Source of the DNA: Candidatus Agathobaculum pullicola
Lineage (GTDB): Bacteria > Bacillota > Clostridia > Oscillospirales > Butyricicoccaceae
DNA: 64,000 bases
Reading direction: 5' to 3'
Assembly (NCBI GenBank): GCA_019115085.1
Contig: DXEF01000017.1
Location: forward strand, 1-64,000
The notes under the pieces are model-generated. The model saw only the letters and a program-made list of their open reading frames with translations, made no database searches and was not told where the DNA came from. Shown piece after piece: positions 8,491-18,112 of the stretch. Each line of letters opens with the position of its first letter. Position 1 is the first letter of the stretch. The position numbers were made by a program, and so were the translations under genes.

Positions 8491-9867
8491 TTAATGCAGT
8501 TCAATGGTGACCGCCTGATCTTCCAGCAATTCCAAATCGTCGTCCGGCTGCCAGAAGCATACGCTGGTGAGCTGCGCAATCTGCTCAGGTGTTGCGTCGG
8601 GGTATTCGATCGTCGTGATGCACAAGCTGTTTTCACGGTCATAGGTGTAGTCGATATAGCAGTCGGCATCGAGTTCCGTGCCGTCCGCATTCAGCAGGAA
8701 GAATTGCGCGTTGCTTTCCGTGAGCGGACCGTGGAAAGAGAACGTCGCAACCGCACGGTGCTCGCCAATGTCCAGGCTTTCGAGCGTATAGCCGCCTGTG
8801 CTGCTATCGGTCAGCGGCAGGCTGTCCAGCGCGCCCTTAACCTTGTGTGATCGATACGGACCAATGCAGGGAATCAGCGTGACCGACTGGGTATCCATCC
8901 CTGCGCCGAGGAACTCGAAGCTGTTGGACGCGCGGCTGATGCCACCGCCGACGCTGCCGTTTGAGATGACCGGCAGGTAATTGCCCTTGTCGTCGCGCAG
9001 GACGAAGTTGGTCATTGGGTCCTCTGCCTGTTCGCTCAGTGTGATTGTCGAGCCGAACGGCGAGATGGACACGCGCTCAATGCGTGGTTCATAGTGCATA
9101 TGATAGGTTTGCCCGTCATATTCTGTGGAAAAATCGACGGTGAAATCCTGCTTCGGCTCAACGGTCAGCGTTTCGACCGCGACCGCGCTCTTGTCCACCG
9201 ACATCGCAAACTGGAAGTTCGCATCATTGATATCACTCGAACCGCTGTCATACAGAACGAGATCAAACTGGTCGGGCAGCGCCTCTTTCAGCACGATGCG
9301 GCGCACGCCGGTCAGCGTGTATTCGTCCGGCATGGTCGCTTCGTTTTCAATCGCACCGGTCGTGTCAAGCAGTTTGCCGTTGACTTGCGCAAAGAAGGTG
9401 GGGGCGGTCCAGTTGATGCAGGTGGAGAGCGATGAATGCTCGCTGCTTGCCAGCTGGATCGGCGTTTTGCTTTTCAGCGTGTAAAACACCAGCATATAGC
9501 TGTCGTCGACGGCAAGGTTGTCGATGGTGAGCGTCTGGTCGCCGTTGGTGTCGCTCATGCCGACGGCGGCGTTATATTTCTCATACTTGCCCTGATATTC
9601 GGCATATTCCGAGCCGCTGTTTTGCGTAAAGTAGCCGATGGCGTTGCGTGCCATTTCCAGCACGGTCGGCGCTGCGGCCGCCGCTCCAACCACCAGCGCG
9701 GCGGCAATGCCGATACAGACGGCGGTGCGCGGTGCGCGGCGCTTTTTGATGGGAGTTACCTGCTCCGGCAGGTCGTGCAAGAGCGCGTCCATGCGCTCGT
9801 CAAAGCCCTCGGGAACCGGGCTGTTCTCGCGCTGTGCGCGCACCTTGAGCTTTTCATCAAATGTCAT
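8491..9867 (-). CDS. DUF4179-type membrane anti-sigma factor
   Basis: 458 residues. A cytoplasmic N-terminal stretch of about 45 residues is followed by a single transmembrane helix (about 47-66, TAVCIGIAAALVVGAAAAA), and then a large extracytoplasmic region beginning like DUF4179 proteins (APTVLEMARNAIGYFTQNSG...). Such proteins are encoded directly after ECF sigma factors and hold them inactive at the membrane until a signal arrives. Here the start codon is 3 bases after the sigma-factor stop, so the pair is translationally coupled. The inducing signal is unknown. Confidence 0.8.
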   Translation of the reverse strand: MTFDEKLKVRAQRENSPVPEGFDERMDALLHDLPEQVTPIKKRRAPRTAVCIGIAAALVVGAAAAAPTVLEMARNAIGYFTQNSGSEYAEYQGKYEKYNAAVGMSDTNGDQTLTIDNLAVDDSYMLVFYTLKSKTPIQLASSEHSSLSTCINWTAPTFFAQVNGKLLDTTGAIENEATMPDEYTLTGVRRIVLKEALPDQFDLVLYDSGSSDINDANFQFAMSVDKSAVAVETLTVEPKQDFTVDFSTEYDGQTYHMHYEPRIERVSISPFGSTITLSEQAEDPMTNFVLRDDKGNYLPVISNGSVGGGISRASNSFEFLGAGMDTQSVTLIPCIGPYRSHKVKGALDSLPLTDSSTGGYTLESLDIGEHRAVATFSFHGPLTESNAQFFLLNADGTELDADCYIDYTYDRENSLCITTIEYPDATPEQIAQLTSVCFWQPDDDLELLEDQAVTIELH

Positions 9868-9870
9868 GTC

Positions 9871-10368
9871 TCATTCCTCCTCCAGCAGCGTGCGCAGACG
9901 GTTTCGCGCGCGGGACAGGCGGCTGCGCACCGTCCCTTCGCGTATGCCGAGCGTTTTTGCGATTTCGGCAGTCGTCATATCCTCGTAATAGAACAGTACG
10001 GTTGCTACGCGGTAGTCCTCGGGTAGGGCACAGACTGCATCCCACAGGGTAAAGTCGTGCTTATCCTCCGCGCCGCCTGCAAGCGGCTCTAAGTCATCCG
10101 TATAGGTCACGCGTGCGCCGCGGCGGTGATGCTCGTAGGCGCAGTTGACCGTAATTTTAATCAGCCAGCCCTTGAGCGCTTTCTCGTCGCGCAGCCGCCC
10201 GAAGGCCTGCCACGCGCGCAAGATGGCTTCGCTCACCGCGTCCTCCGCATCTGCGTCGCTCGCAAGCAGCGCGCGGGCGGCACGGTACATCGCGCGGCGG
10301 TGTTCGGTCACGGCGGCGGTAAAGCGTTCGCGTGGGTCGTCCTGTATCTGGCTTAACAGCATTTCCAT
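9871..10368 (-). CDS. ECF-family RNA polymerase sigma factor
   Basis: 165 residues. Sigma region 2 is visible (YRAARALLASDADAEDAVSEAILRAWQAF followed by LKGWLIKITVN), as is region 4 with its HTH (LPEDYRVATVLFYYEDMTTAEIAKTLGIREGTVRSRLSRAR). There is no region 3, as expected for ECF sigmas. The ATG at 10368 is chosen over one at 10386 because GAGGTGA lies 4 bases before it. It directs RNA polymerase to a small regulon, probably including its own operon, and is controlled by the membrane anti-sigma encoded next to it. Confidence 0.93.
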   Translation of the reverse strand: MEMLLSQIQDDPRERFTAAVTEHRRAMYRAARALLASDADAEDAVSEAILRAWQAFGRLRDEKALKGWLIKITVNCAYEHHRRGARVTYTDDLEPLAGGAEDKHDFTLWDAVCALPEDYRVATVLFYYEDMTTAEIAKTLGIREGTVRSRLSRARNRLRTLLEEE

Positions 10369-10439
10369 TGTGTCACCTCGTCTCATTGTCCGGACACTTT
10401 AAAGATGCACGGAAGCGGGGGATTGTTCCCGGAGAAAGA

Positions 10440-10476
10440 AAAAAATTTGCCGCCGGACACTTGGCCCGGCGGCATT
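10440..10476 (-). terminator. Terminator of clpE-like gene
   Basis: On the minus strand, GCCGCCGG pairs with CCGGCGGC and is followed by AAATTTTTTTC, just after the stop codon at 10480. Confidence 0.85.
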
Positions 10477-10479
10477 GTA

Positions 10480-12780
10480 TTAAATCGTGTCGATGATGAG
10501 CTTGCCGTCCTCGGCGCGCAAATATGCGCCCTTGAGCGGCTGTTCGCCCGTGACAATGGCAGTCGCCAGCGGGTTTTCCACCTCTTTTTCAATCAGGCGG
10601 CGCAGGTTGCGCGCGCCGAACTTGAGCGAGAAGGATTTTTCCACCAGCCAGTCGAGCAGGCTGTCGTCCCACGTCAGGCGGATATCCTTGTCGGCCAGAT
10701 TGTCGCGCAGTTCATCCAGCATGATAACCGAGATGCGGCGAAAGTCCGCTTCGGTGAGCTGGTTGAAGGCGATAATTTCGTCGATGCGGTTTAAGAACTC
10801 GGGGCGCATGATGTCCTCAAGCGCCTTCATCGCGCGCTCACGGCTCTGCTGGCTGACCGTGCGGCCGAAGCCCGCAGGCGCGCCGCCGGTCTGCGAACCG
10901 GCGTTCGAGGTCATGACAATGACTGTGTTCTCAAAGCTGACCACGCGGCCCTGCGCGTCGGTCAGTCGGCCATCGTCAAGGATTTGCAGCAGCGCGTTGA
11001 GCACATCCGGATGCGATTTTTCAATTTCGTCAAACAGCACAACCGAGTACGGGCGGCGACGGATCTTTTCGGTCAGCTGGCCGGCTTCGTCATAGCCGAC
11101 ATAGCCCGGAGGCGAACCGATCAGGCGGGAAACCGTGTGCTTTTCCATATATTCCGACATATCCAGCCGCACCAGCGCGTCCGGCGAGTCGAACAGATCG
11201 AACGCAAGCTGTTTGACCAGCTCGGTCTTGCCCACGCCGGTCGGGCCGACAAACAGGAAGGACGCGGGCTTGCGCTTGGGGCTGATACCCGCGCGCGAGC
11301 GGCGGATGGACGCGCAGACCGCGTCGACCGCTTCGTCCTGTCCGATGACATGGCTTTTCAGGCGCTCCTCCATGCCGCGCAGACGCGCGGACTCCTGCGC
11401 CGCGACCTTGGCGGCCGGGATACCGGTCCACAGCTCGATGACCGAGGCAAGCATCTGCTCGTCGACCGTAGGAGCGGGCTTGCACAGCAATTCATGCAGT
11501 CGGCTTTCGACCTGAAGCAGCCGCTGACGGCAGGACGCGATACGGGCATAGGTGTCCTCCTGCTCATCGCGCGCGCTCGACTGGGTCAGCAGGTCAAGCT
11601 GGGTTTGCAGGCCTTCCAGTTCGGTTTGCAGCGCGGGGATTTCGGACAGCTGCGGGGAATCCAGATTGAGCCGCGAGCAGGCTTCATCGATCAGGTCGAT
11701 GGCCTTGTCGGGCAGGAAACGGTCGGTGATATAGCGCTCGCTCATCTCGGCAGCGCGGCGGCAGATATCGTCCGGTACCTGTACGCCGTGGAAAGTCTCA
11801 TAGTACGAGCGGATGCCCTTGAGGATTTCGGTCGTCTCCGCGACTGACGGCTCCCCGATATAGACCGGCTGGAAGCGTCGTTCAAGCGCGGCGTCCTTCT
11901 CGATGTGCTTGCGGTACTCCTTGAGCGTGGTGGCGCCGATCACCTGAATATCGCCGCGGGCAAGCGCGGGCTTTAAGATGTTCGCGGCGTTCATCGAGCC
12001 TTCCGAATCGCCCGCGCCGACAATATTATGCACCTCATCGATGACAAGGATGATATTGCCGAGCTTTTTCACCTCGTCAATCAGGCCCTTCATACGACTC
12101 TCAAACTGGCCGCGGAACTGCGTGCCCGCGACAAGCGCGGTCAGGTCAAGCAGATGCACTTCCTTGTTCCGCATCTTGAACGGGATGCGTCCCTCATTGA
12201 TGCGCACGGCCAGCCCTTCCGCAACGGCCGTCTTGCCGACGCCCGGTTCACCGATCAGGCAGGGATTGTTCTTCTGGCGGCGGTTAAGAATCTGGATGAC
12301 GCGGTCGGTCTCGCGGTCGCGGCCGACAATGTGGTCGATGCGGCCTTCTGCGGCCTTGCGCGTCAGGTTTTCGCAGTAGTTGTTCAGATATTTGCGCTTT
12401 TTATCCTCACGCGGAGGCGCCTGCGTGCGCGTGCGTGCGCCTTCTGCGCTGCGCAGCGGCCGCTGCGGAGTCAGCGGAGAGGGAGCGGGCGGATTGGAAA
12501 TAGGGTCGGTCTCATGCGGCGCGTCGTCGTCCGATCCGTCCGCACCGGCGGTGACCAGATCGTTTAAGTCGGACAGCGACCCGATTTCACTTGAAAGGGC
12601 TTCAAGGTCATCCTCGGTGATGCCCATTTGCTCCATGATATTGTCGAGCGGCTTGACGCCCAGCTCACGCGCGCATTTGAGGCACAGCCCTTCCTGCGTC
12701 GTTTTATCCGGGCCTTCGATTTTGGTGATAAACACCACCGCGATGTTTTTTTTGCACCGCGAGCACATTGGCATATTCAT
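10480..12780 (-). CDS. clpE: ClpE-like AAA+ chaperone/protease ATPase
   Basis: 766 residues. The N-terminus carries a zinc finger typical of ClpE (CSRC at 6-9 and CLKC at 33-36) in place of the usual Clp N repeats. Two AAA+ modules follow: Walker A GEPGVGKT at 177-184 and GPTGVGKT at about 508-515, with IDEVH and FDEIEKSHPDV as Walker B regions. A short coiled middle domain lies between them, and a C-terminal D2-small domain ends the protein. It unfolds substrates and probably feeds ClpP. The start at 12780 (MNMPMCSRC) is set by AGGAG about 10 bases upstream. It is the last gene of a DUF5711-CvpA-ClpE unit. I saw no CIRCE element or CtsR-like site upstream. Confidence 0.88.
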   Translation of the reverse strand: MNMPMCSRCKKNIAVVFITKIEGPDKTTQEGLCLKCARELGVKPLDNIMEQMGITEDDLEALSSEIGSLSDLNDLVTAGADGSDDDAPHETDPISNPPAPSPLTPQRPLRSAEGARTRTQAPPREDKKRKYLNNYCENLTRKAAEGRIDHIVGRDRETDRVIQILNRRQKNNPCLIGEPGVGKTAVAEGLAVRINEGRIPFKMRNKEVHLLDLTALVAGTQFRGQFESRMKGLIDEVKKLGNIILVIDEVHNIVGAGDSEGSMNAANILKPALARGDIQVIGATTLKEYRKHIEKDAALERRFQPVYIGEPSVAETTEILKGIRSYYETFHGVQVPDDICRRAAEMSERYITDRFLPDKAIDLIDEACSRLNLDSPQLSEIPALQTELEGLQTQLDLLTQSSARDEQEDTYARIASCRQRLLQVESRLHELLCKPAPTVDEQMLASVIELWTGIPAAKVAAQESARLRGMEERLKSHVIGQDEAVDAVCASIRRSRAGISPKRKPASFLFVGPTGVGKTELVKQLAFDLFDSPDALVRLDMSEYMEKHTVSRLIGSPPGYVGYDEAGQLTEKIRRRPYSVVLFDEIEKSHPDVLNALLQILDDGRLTDAQGRVVSFENTVIVMTSNAGSQTGGAPAGFGRTVSQQSRERAMKALEDIMRPEFLNRIDEIIAFNQLTEADFRRISVIMLDELRDNLADKDIRLTWDDSLLDWLVEKSFSLKFGARNLRRLIEKEVENPLATAIVTGEQPLKGAYLRAEDGKLIIDTI

Positions 12781-12815
12781 AAGAAAAACTCCTTTGGAGA
12801 AGTGGGAAAACAAAT

Positions 12816-13430
12816 TTATATCGCTACCGGCAGCATGTCGACCAGCGCCTTGAGCAGGACGCTGTGAGAAACCCGTTCAGGGGACAGCCAGCCGAGCGGG
12901 GAATAGGCGATGGGATAAACCCACCAGATACCCAGCAATAGTAAAGCGACCAGCACAGCACCGGCCACAAGCCCAACTGCGCCGCCTGCAAGCGAGTCAA
13001 CAATCCCCAGAGGGGTCAGATGAGCGATCGCGTGCAGGCTTTTGGCGGCCAGTTCAACCAGCCAGCCGAACAGGATGCAAAACAGGATGAGCAGCAGCAC
13101 GAATGCCACGCTTTCCGCCATGGATACAGCAGCTTCGGTGGCGGTCTGACGCAGCGCGTCCAACGCGCCGGCAGCGCCGCTCACACCCGCTTGCTTTTTA
13201 AATATATCGCCGACAATCGGGGTGACAACCCATTTCGACACATAAGGCGCAGCGGCGCGGGCCGCGAAAAAGGCGGCGGCTACCGCAATGACGCGGCCGA
13301 CCAATCCGGTAAGCGCGCCGAAAAAGCCGCGCTGAAAGCCCAGAATGAGATTGACAAGTAAAATGACCAGAATGATCAGGTCAGGCAAATTGCACAGACG
13401 GGTGAGTACGGATAAAACGTCAGTTAACAT
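12816..13430 (-). CDS. CvpA-family membrane protein
   Basis: 204 residues with about four transmembrane helices. The opening LPDLIILVILLVNLILGFQRGFFGALTGLVGRVIAV is the typical CvpA/colicin V production signature (a short amphipathic start, then a GxxRGFxxxL motif). The ATG at 13430 lies inside the end of the upstream gene (11-base overlap), with GAGGAAG before it, so translation is coupled. The role is poorly defined in the family; it is a membrane protein linked to envelope processes. Confidence 0.8.
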   Translation of the reverse strand: MLTDVLSVLTRLCNLPDLIILVILLVNLILGFQRGFFGALTGLVGRVIAVAAAFFAARAAAPYVSKWVVTPIVGDIFKKQAGVSGAAGALDALRQTATEAAVSMAESVAFVLLLILFCILFGWLVELAAKSLHAIAHLTPLGIVDSLAGGAVGLVAGAVLVALLLLGIWWVYPIAYSPLGWLSPERVSHSVLLKALVDMLPVAI

Positions 13431-14682
13431 TGGTAACTTCCTCGGAATGTTCAGAATGTGCGGTGAACATACGCGCGTTTTTGGTGTAAAGAGCGCATAC
13501 AGTGCCGTCATTGGTCATCAGCACGCGGCGCGCGCCAACCGCTTCGGTGTTGTGCCACTGGGGACGAAATGACGTATCGTAAACCGTCACGCCCGAGGCA
13601 CTCAGAACGGCCGTGCCCGCTGCGGAAATCGCCAGCGCGGCGGGTTCCTCCGCCAGTGCATAGGGGCCGGACAGTGTGCCGCCGCGTATCGTATACAGGT
13701 CGCTGCGCGCGCCCCCGGAATAGGAGCGTGTGGCAATGGCCAGCATGTTCTCGTGCGCAGTCAGAGAGATGAGGTCGCTGGAGGCGATGGTGAGCGTGTG
13801 CTCCGTCTCACCGCTTCGGTCGATCAGGTATAATCCATCGTCGCACAGGACGGCGGCGGTACTGCTCTCCGGATAGCACAGCGCCATGCCGAGCGTGTCC
13901 TCCAGCGTTACCTTTGCATCGAGCGAGCCGCTGGACACGTCGTAGAACAGTATATAGGAGTTGAGCACCACGCCATCCTGCAGGAAAGCGAGCGCGGCAA
14001 GCGTTTTGCCGTCCGGGGACAGATCGGCCGATACGATATAGTATTCCGAGGACTGGTATTTGAATACCTCCTTGCCGGAGGTATCATACACGGCGACAGC
14101 AGTGCGGTAGCCTTGCTCGTCGGTCACAAGCACAAAGCGTCCGTCGCGCCCGATGCTGCCGGTAATGATCGCAGAGTCGAGGCTCAGTTCGGCTATTGCT
14201 GAAGCGGAGTTGGTGAGCGCCGCCTGCATGCCGCCCCGGTCATAGACCAGCACGTAATTATCGTTGGCCTCCACCACCGGGGAGGAATAGCCGAGCGTGT
14301 ATTTCATCGTAGTCACACTGCCGGGGCGCGCCAGAAACAGAGAATCGTTATCCGCATAGGCAATGCCCGTTTCAAACAGCGCGGCGTCCGAAAAGGAGCC
14401 GTTTTCGTAGTTGATGGTGGTAATATCCCCTTCATATTGCCTCAGGCCCGCCACCGCATATTCCACAAGACTGCCGATCGAGGTAGGGGTGAACAGGCGG
14501 TAGTTGGACACAAGGAACACAAGCGTGCAGACCACCAGCAGCCAGCCGCACACCGAGCGCAGCAGCGCGGTCAGGCGCACGCGCGGGTCCTTGCTTTCGC
14601 GCAGCAGGCGGCGACGCTCCTTCCGTGAGGACGGGAAACGGATGATATTCTGTTTGGACTTGGTGGGCTGTTGTTCGCTCAT
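13420..14682 (-). CDS. DUF5711-family protein (membrane-anchored beta-propeller-like)
   Basis: 420 residues. A basic cytoplasmic N-terminus (KERRRLLRESKDPRVRL) is followed by one transmembrane helix (about 41-60, VCGWLLVVCTLVFLVSNYRLF). The extracytoplasmic part repeats short beta-rich units (DRDGRFVLVTDEQGYRTAVAVYD-like, then LSPDGKTLAALAF) reminiscent of WD40-like blades. This arrangement matches DUF5711 proteins of Clostridia. The start is at 14682 (MSEQQPTK), with GAGGAG upstream. It is followed in operon by cvpA. No function has been established. Confidence 0.7.
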   Translation of the reverse strand: MSEQQPTKSKQNIIRFPSSRKERRRLLRESKDPRVRLTALLRSVCGWLLVVCTLVFLVSNYRLFTPTSIGSLVEYAVAGLRQYEGDITTINYENGSFSDAALFETGIAYADNDSLFLARPGSVTTMKYTLGYSSPVVEANDNYVLVYDRGGMQAALTNSASAIAELSLDSAIITGSIGRDGRFVLVTDEQGYRTAVAVYDTSGKEVFKYQSSEYYIVSADLSPDGKTLAALAFLQDGVVLNSYILFYDVSSGSLDAKVTLEDTLGMALCYPESSTAAVLCDDGLYLIDRSGETEHTLTIASSDLISLTAHENMLAIATRSYSGGARSDLYTIRGGTLSGPYALAEEPAALAISAAGTAVLSASGVTVYDTSFRPQWHNTEAVGARRVLMTNDGTVCALYTKNARMFTAHSEHSEEVTNVN

Positions 14683-14756
14683 GTTGTTCCGTCTCCTCAT
14701 TGTATCGCGTTTGGGGGTGGAAAATGTGAATAAAAAATAAATTATCCGAAAGTCGC

Positions 14757-15527
14757 TTACGCATCCAGACGGAAGCGGGCAAGCTCCGGGGTATGCTCAT
14801 ACCACAGCCGGTTCATGAACAGACCGCAGGCGGGCAGGGTCGGACCGGCCTGCTCACGGTCACCCGCGCGCAGGATAGCGGTCACGTCATCTGGCGTCAG
14901 CTTACCACCGCCGACATAGGTCAGTGTGCCCGCGATGGCGCGCACCATATTATACAGAAAGCCGTCTCCGCACACGCGAATACGGATGAGGTCATCTGCC
15001 GGCTCGACCTCGCACCAGAAGATGGTGCGCACCGTGCTTTTGACCGGTGTGCCTTGACTGCGCACGGCGGCAAAGTCTTGCTTGCCCACAAAACGCTGCG
15101 CGCCGGCCTGCATGCGCTCGATGTCGAGCGGATAGTTGTATCGGTAGGCATAACGCGCATGGAACGGATTGCGCAGGGTGGACGGAAAAATATAGTAGGC
15201 GTATTCCTTTTTGGTGCAGTCAAAGCGTGCGTCGAAGTCATCCGGTACCTGCACCGCACCCGAAACCGCAATATCCTCGGGCAAAAAGCTGTTGAGCGCA
15301 TAGGGCAGACGGTCCATCGGGATGGTACAGTCCGCCTTAAAGTTTGCGACATACCGGCGCGCATGCACGCCCGAGTCTGTGCGGCCCACGCCGGAAACAT
15401 GCACCTTTTGACCGAGCAGTCGGAAAACCGCGGTTTCCATGGATTCCTGAATGGACGGGCCGTTTTTCTGTATCTGCCAGCCGTTGTAGGCTGTCCCGTC
15501 GTAGGATAAAATCACGGCAATGTTCAT
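14757..15527 (-). CDS. truA: tRNA pseudouridine synthase A (U38-40)
   Basis: 256 residues. Converts uridines 38-40 of the tRNA anticodon stem to pseudouridine. The catalytic Asp lies in GRTDSGVHA. The N-terminus ILSYDGTAYNGWQIQ and the C-terminal FLYNMVRAIAGTL are standard for the family. Its ATG overlaps the ecfT stop as ATGA, giving a coupled ecfA1-ecfA2-ecfT-truA operon, an order common in Firmicutes. The usual rplQ is absent upstream here. Confidence 0.95.
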   Translation of the reverse strand: MNIAVILSYDGTAYNGWQIQKNGPSIQESMETAVFRLLGQKVHVSGVGRTDSGVHARRYVANFKADCTIPMDRLPYALNSFLPEDIAVSGAVQVPDDFDARFDCTKKEYAYYIFPSTLRNPFHARYAYRYNYPLDIERMQAGAQRFVGKQDFAAVRSQGTPVKSTVRTIFWCEVEPADDLIRIRVCGDGFLYNMVRAIAGTLTYVGGGKLTPDDVTAILRAGDREQAGPTLPACGLFMNRLWYEHTPELARFRLDA

Positions 15528-16327
15528 AGGCCGTACCGCCCCAGTAGAATGACCGCTGCCAACATCGCTGCGCAAATCAGTATCGCGCAGATATCCACGC
15601 GCGCGATTTTAAGCTGACGCATGCGTGTGCGGCCCACGTCGCCGCGGTACAGACGGCACTCCATCGCGGTTGCCAGCTCGTCCGCGCGGCGAAACGCCGA
15701 GATAAACAGCGGAACCAGAATGGGAATCATAGCCTTTGCGCGCTGCACCAGACTGCCGGATTCAAAATCCGCGCCGCGCGCCTTCTGCGCCGAGATGATT
15801 TTCTCGGTCTCCTCGATGAGCGTCGGGATAAAGCGCAGCGCAATCGACATCATCATAGAAAGCTCGTGCACGGGAGCGTGCAGCTTTTTGAGCGGCGAAA
15901 GCAGACGCTCCAGCCCGTCGGTCAGCTGGATGGGGCTGGTCGTATAGGTCAGCATGGAGGTTGCGATAATCAGCAGCATCAGGCGGATGACCATAAAAAT
16001 CGCGATTCGGATACCTTCGCGGCTGATGTGCAGAAAGCCCCATTGCCAGATATATTCACCCGGTGTATAGAATAAATTGAGTACCGCCGTAAAGACAACG
16101 ATAAACAGAATCGGCCGCAGTCCGCGCACGACCAACTTGGGAGAGATGCGCGAAATGCCGATGATAATGGCCAGAAACGCGACAATCAGCGCGTAGGATA
16201 CCGGCCCTTCCGCAAGAAAGAGCAGCACGATGAACGCGATCGTCAGCACAATTTTCACACGGGGGTCGAGTCGGTGTACGGCGCTGTCGCCGGGGAAAAA
16301 CTGACCGATGGTGATATCCTTGAGCAT
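15524..16327 (-). CDS. ecfT: Energy-coupling factor transporter transmembrane protein EcfT
   Basis: 267 residues with several hydrophobic helices and the two short coupling motifs near residues 160-210 that bind the ATPases (EKIISAQKARGADFESG and RADELATAMECRLYRG, each with the A-R-G/A-x-R-x type core). It links the EcfA1/EcfA2 ATPases to separately encoded vitamin- or metal-binding S components. No S component is encoded in this window, so it is probably shared between several. The start codon overlaps the ecfA2 stop (TGATG). Confidence 0.93.
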   Translation of the reverse strand: MLKDITIGQFFPGDSAVHRLDPRVKIVLTIAFIVLLFLAEGPVSYALIVAFLAIIIGISRISPKLVVRGLRPILFIVVFTAVLNLFYTPGEYIWQWGFLHISREGIRIAIFMVIRLMLLIIATSMLTYTTSPIQLTDGLERLLSPLKKLHAPVHELSMMMSIALRFIPTLIEETEKIISAQKARGADFESGSLVQRAKAMIPILVPLFISAFRRADELATAMECRLYRGDVGRTRMRQLKIARVDICAILICAAMLAAVILLGRYGL

Positions 16328-17196
16328 CAGCGCGCGCCCCCTTTCGCTTTGCAGGCGCGCAGCGCGTCCAGCGCCTGCTGCACTGTATAGACCGAGGTGT
16401 CCACGTCATGCCCGCGTTTTTTCAGCTCCAGCATCACTTTGGTAATCATCGGAATATCCAGACCCGCCGCGATGATTTCATTTGCGTGCGAAAACACCGC
16501 GCGCGGCGTGTCACAGAACAGGATTTTCGCGTGATCCATCACGAGCAGGCGGTCGGCCAGACCTGCGATGTCCTCCATGGAGTGCGAGACGATCAGAACG
16601 GTCGCGCCCGACTGCTTGTGGTAGTCGCGGATCAGACCGAGGATTTCGTCGCGGCCCTGCGGGTCAAGGCCTGCGGTCGGCTCGTCCAGTACGAGCACTT
16701 CCGGCCGCATGGCAAGGATGCCCGCAATGGCGACGCGGCGCTTTTGTCCGCCGGACAGCGCAAACGGCGATTGGTTCGCCATGCTCTCGTCCAGCCCGAC
16801 CGCGCGCATGGATTCGATGACGCGCTCGTCGATTTCGGATTGCGTTAGCCCCATATTGGTCGGACCAAAGGCAATATCTCTGGCAATCGTCTCTTCAAAC
16901 AGTTGGTACTCCGGGTATTGGAATACCAGACCGACGCGAAAGCGTGTCTCGCGGGCGCATTTGCCTTTTTCGTTCCAGATGGATTGACCGTCCAGCAGTA
17001 CCTCGCCCTCGTCAGGCTTCAAAAGGCCGTTAAAATGCTGGATGAGCGTGCTTTTTCCCGAGCCGGTGTGGCCGATAACGCCCAGAATTTCGCCTTTTTC
17101 GATTTTCAAATCGACGTGGTCAAGCGCTTTGCGCTCAAAAGGGGTGCCTGCGCCATAGATATGGGTCAGGCCCCGTGTTTCCAGAATGGTTGACAA
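16327..17196 (-). CDS. ecfA2: Energy-coupling factor ATPase EcfA2
   Basis: 289 residues. ABC ATPase with Walker A GHTGSGKS, a Q-loop in LVFQYPEYQLF, signature LSGGQKRR and Walker B VLVLDEPTAGLD. The probable start is TTG at 17196, because AGGAGG lies 8 bases upstream; a TTG at 17220 has no ribosome binding site. It pairs with EcfA1 to power uptake through EcfT. Confidence 0.93.
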   Translation of the reverse strand: MSTILETRGLTHIYGAGTPFERKALDHVDLKIEKGEILGVIGHTGSGKSTLIQHFNGLLKPDEGEVLLDGQSIWNEKGKCARETRFRVGLVFQYPEYQLFEETIARDIAFGPTNMGLTQSEIDERVIESMRAVGLDESMANQSPFALSGGQKRRVAIAGILAMRPEVLVLDEPTAGLDPQGRDEILGLIRDYHKQSGATVLIVSHSMEDIAGLADRLLVMDHAKILFCDTPRAVFSHANEIIAAGLDIPMITKVMLELKKRGHDVDTSVYTVQQALDALRACKAKGGAR

Positions 17197-17240
17197 AGGA
17201 TTCGTCCTCCTGTGTGTCAAAAATCAGTGGGCGCGCAGCC

Positions 17241-18089
17241 TCACTGTAGGTAGGTTTCAAGAATATCCGCGCATTCGCTTACCGAAAGCGCGTCGACGGG
17301 CAGAGTCTGACCGTCCTGTCGGTCAAGGTAGTACAGCACCTCGATGGTCTGCGGCACGGTCAGCGACGCGGCGCGCAGCGTATCCACCTGCGTGAAAATT
17401 TCGCGCGGCGTGCCGTCCATGAGCACATTGCCCTGGTGCATGACCACCACGCGCCCAGCCTGCACGGCCTCGTCCATGTGGTGGGTAATCAAAATAACCG
17501 TGATGCCGAATTTGCGGTTGAGTTCGCGCACCACCGCCATGACCTCGCGCCGCCCCTGCGGGTCGAGCATGGCGGTCGGCTCATCGAGCACCACGCAGCG
17601 CGGCATCATCGCAATCACGCCGGCAATCGCCACGCGCTGCTTTTGCCCGCCGGACAGACGGTGCGGCGCTTGCGCGCGGTATTCGTACATGCCCACGGCC
17701 TTGAGCGCTTCGTCCACACGTTTACGGATTTCCTGCGGAGGCACGCCCATGTTTTCCAGAGCAAACGCCACATCCTCCTCGACCACGGTCGCCACCAACT
17801 GGTTGTCCGGGTTATGGAACACCATGGAAACGGTTTTGCGTACCTCGTAGGTGTTGTTCTCGTCCCGTGTGTCCATCATATCGACGTAGCACACACCGCC
17901 GGTTGGCAGACGGATGGCGTTAAAGCAGCCCGCGAGCGTACTTTTGCCCGAACCGTTGTGGCCGAGCACTGCGACGAACTCGCCGCGCCGGATGGAAAGG
18001 CTGACGCCCTTGAGCACGGGCACGGCAAGCTGTCCTTCCTCGACGGGATAGGCATATTGCAGATTTTCGGTTTTGATAATTTCAGACAT
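17241..18089 (-). CDS. ecfA1: Energy-coupling factor ATPase EcfA1
   Basis: 282 residues. ABC ATPase with Walker A GHNGSGKS, Q-loop VFHNPDNQLV, signature LSGGQKQR and Walker B CVVLDEPTAMLD. The FHNPDNQ signature is typical of EcfA1. Start at 18089 (MSEIIKTENLQYAYP). Forms the ATPase heterodimer with the next gene's product. Confidence 0.93.
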   Translation of the reverse strand: MSEIIKTENLQYAYPVEEGQLAVPVLKGVSLSIRRGEFVAVLGHNGSGKSTLAGCFNAIRLPTGGVCYVDMMDTRDENNTYEVRKTVSMVFHNPDNQLVATVVEEDVAFALENMGVPPQEIRKRVDEALKAVGMYEYRAQAPHRLSGGQKQRVAIAGVIAMMPRCVVLDEPTAMLDPQGRREVMAVVRELNRKFGITVILITHHMDEAVQAGRVVVMHQGNVLMDGTPREIFTQVDTLRAASLTVPQTIEVLYYLDRQDGQTLPVDALSVSECADILETYLQ

Positions 18090-18112
18090 GGTTTTTCGTC
18101 CTTGCAAAAAAA

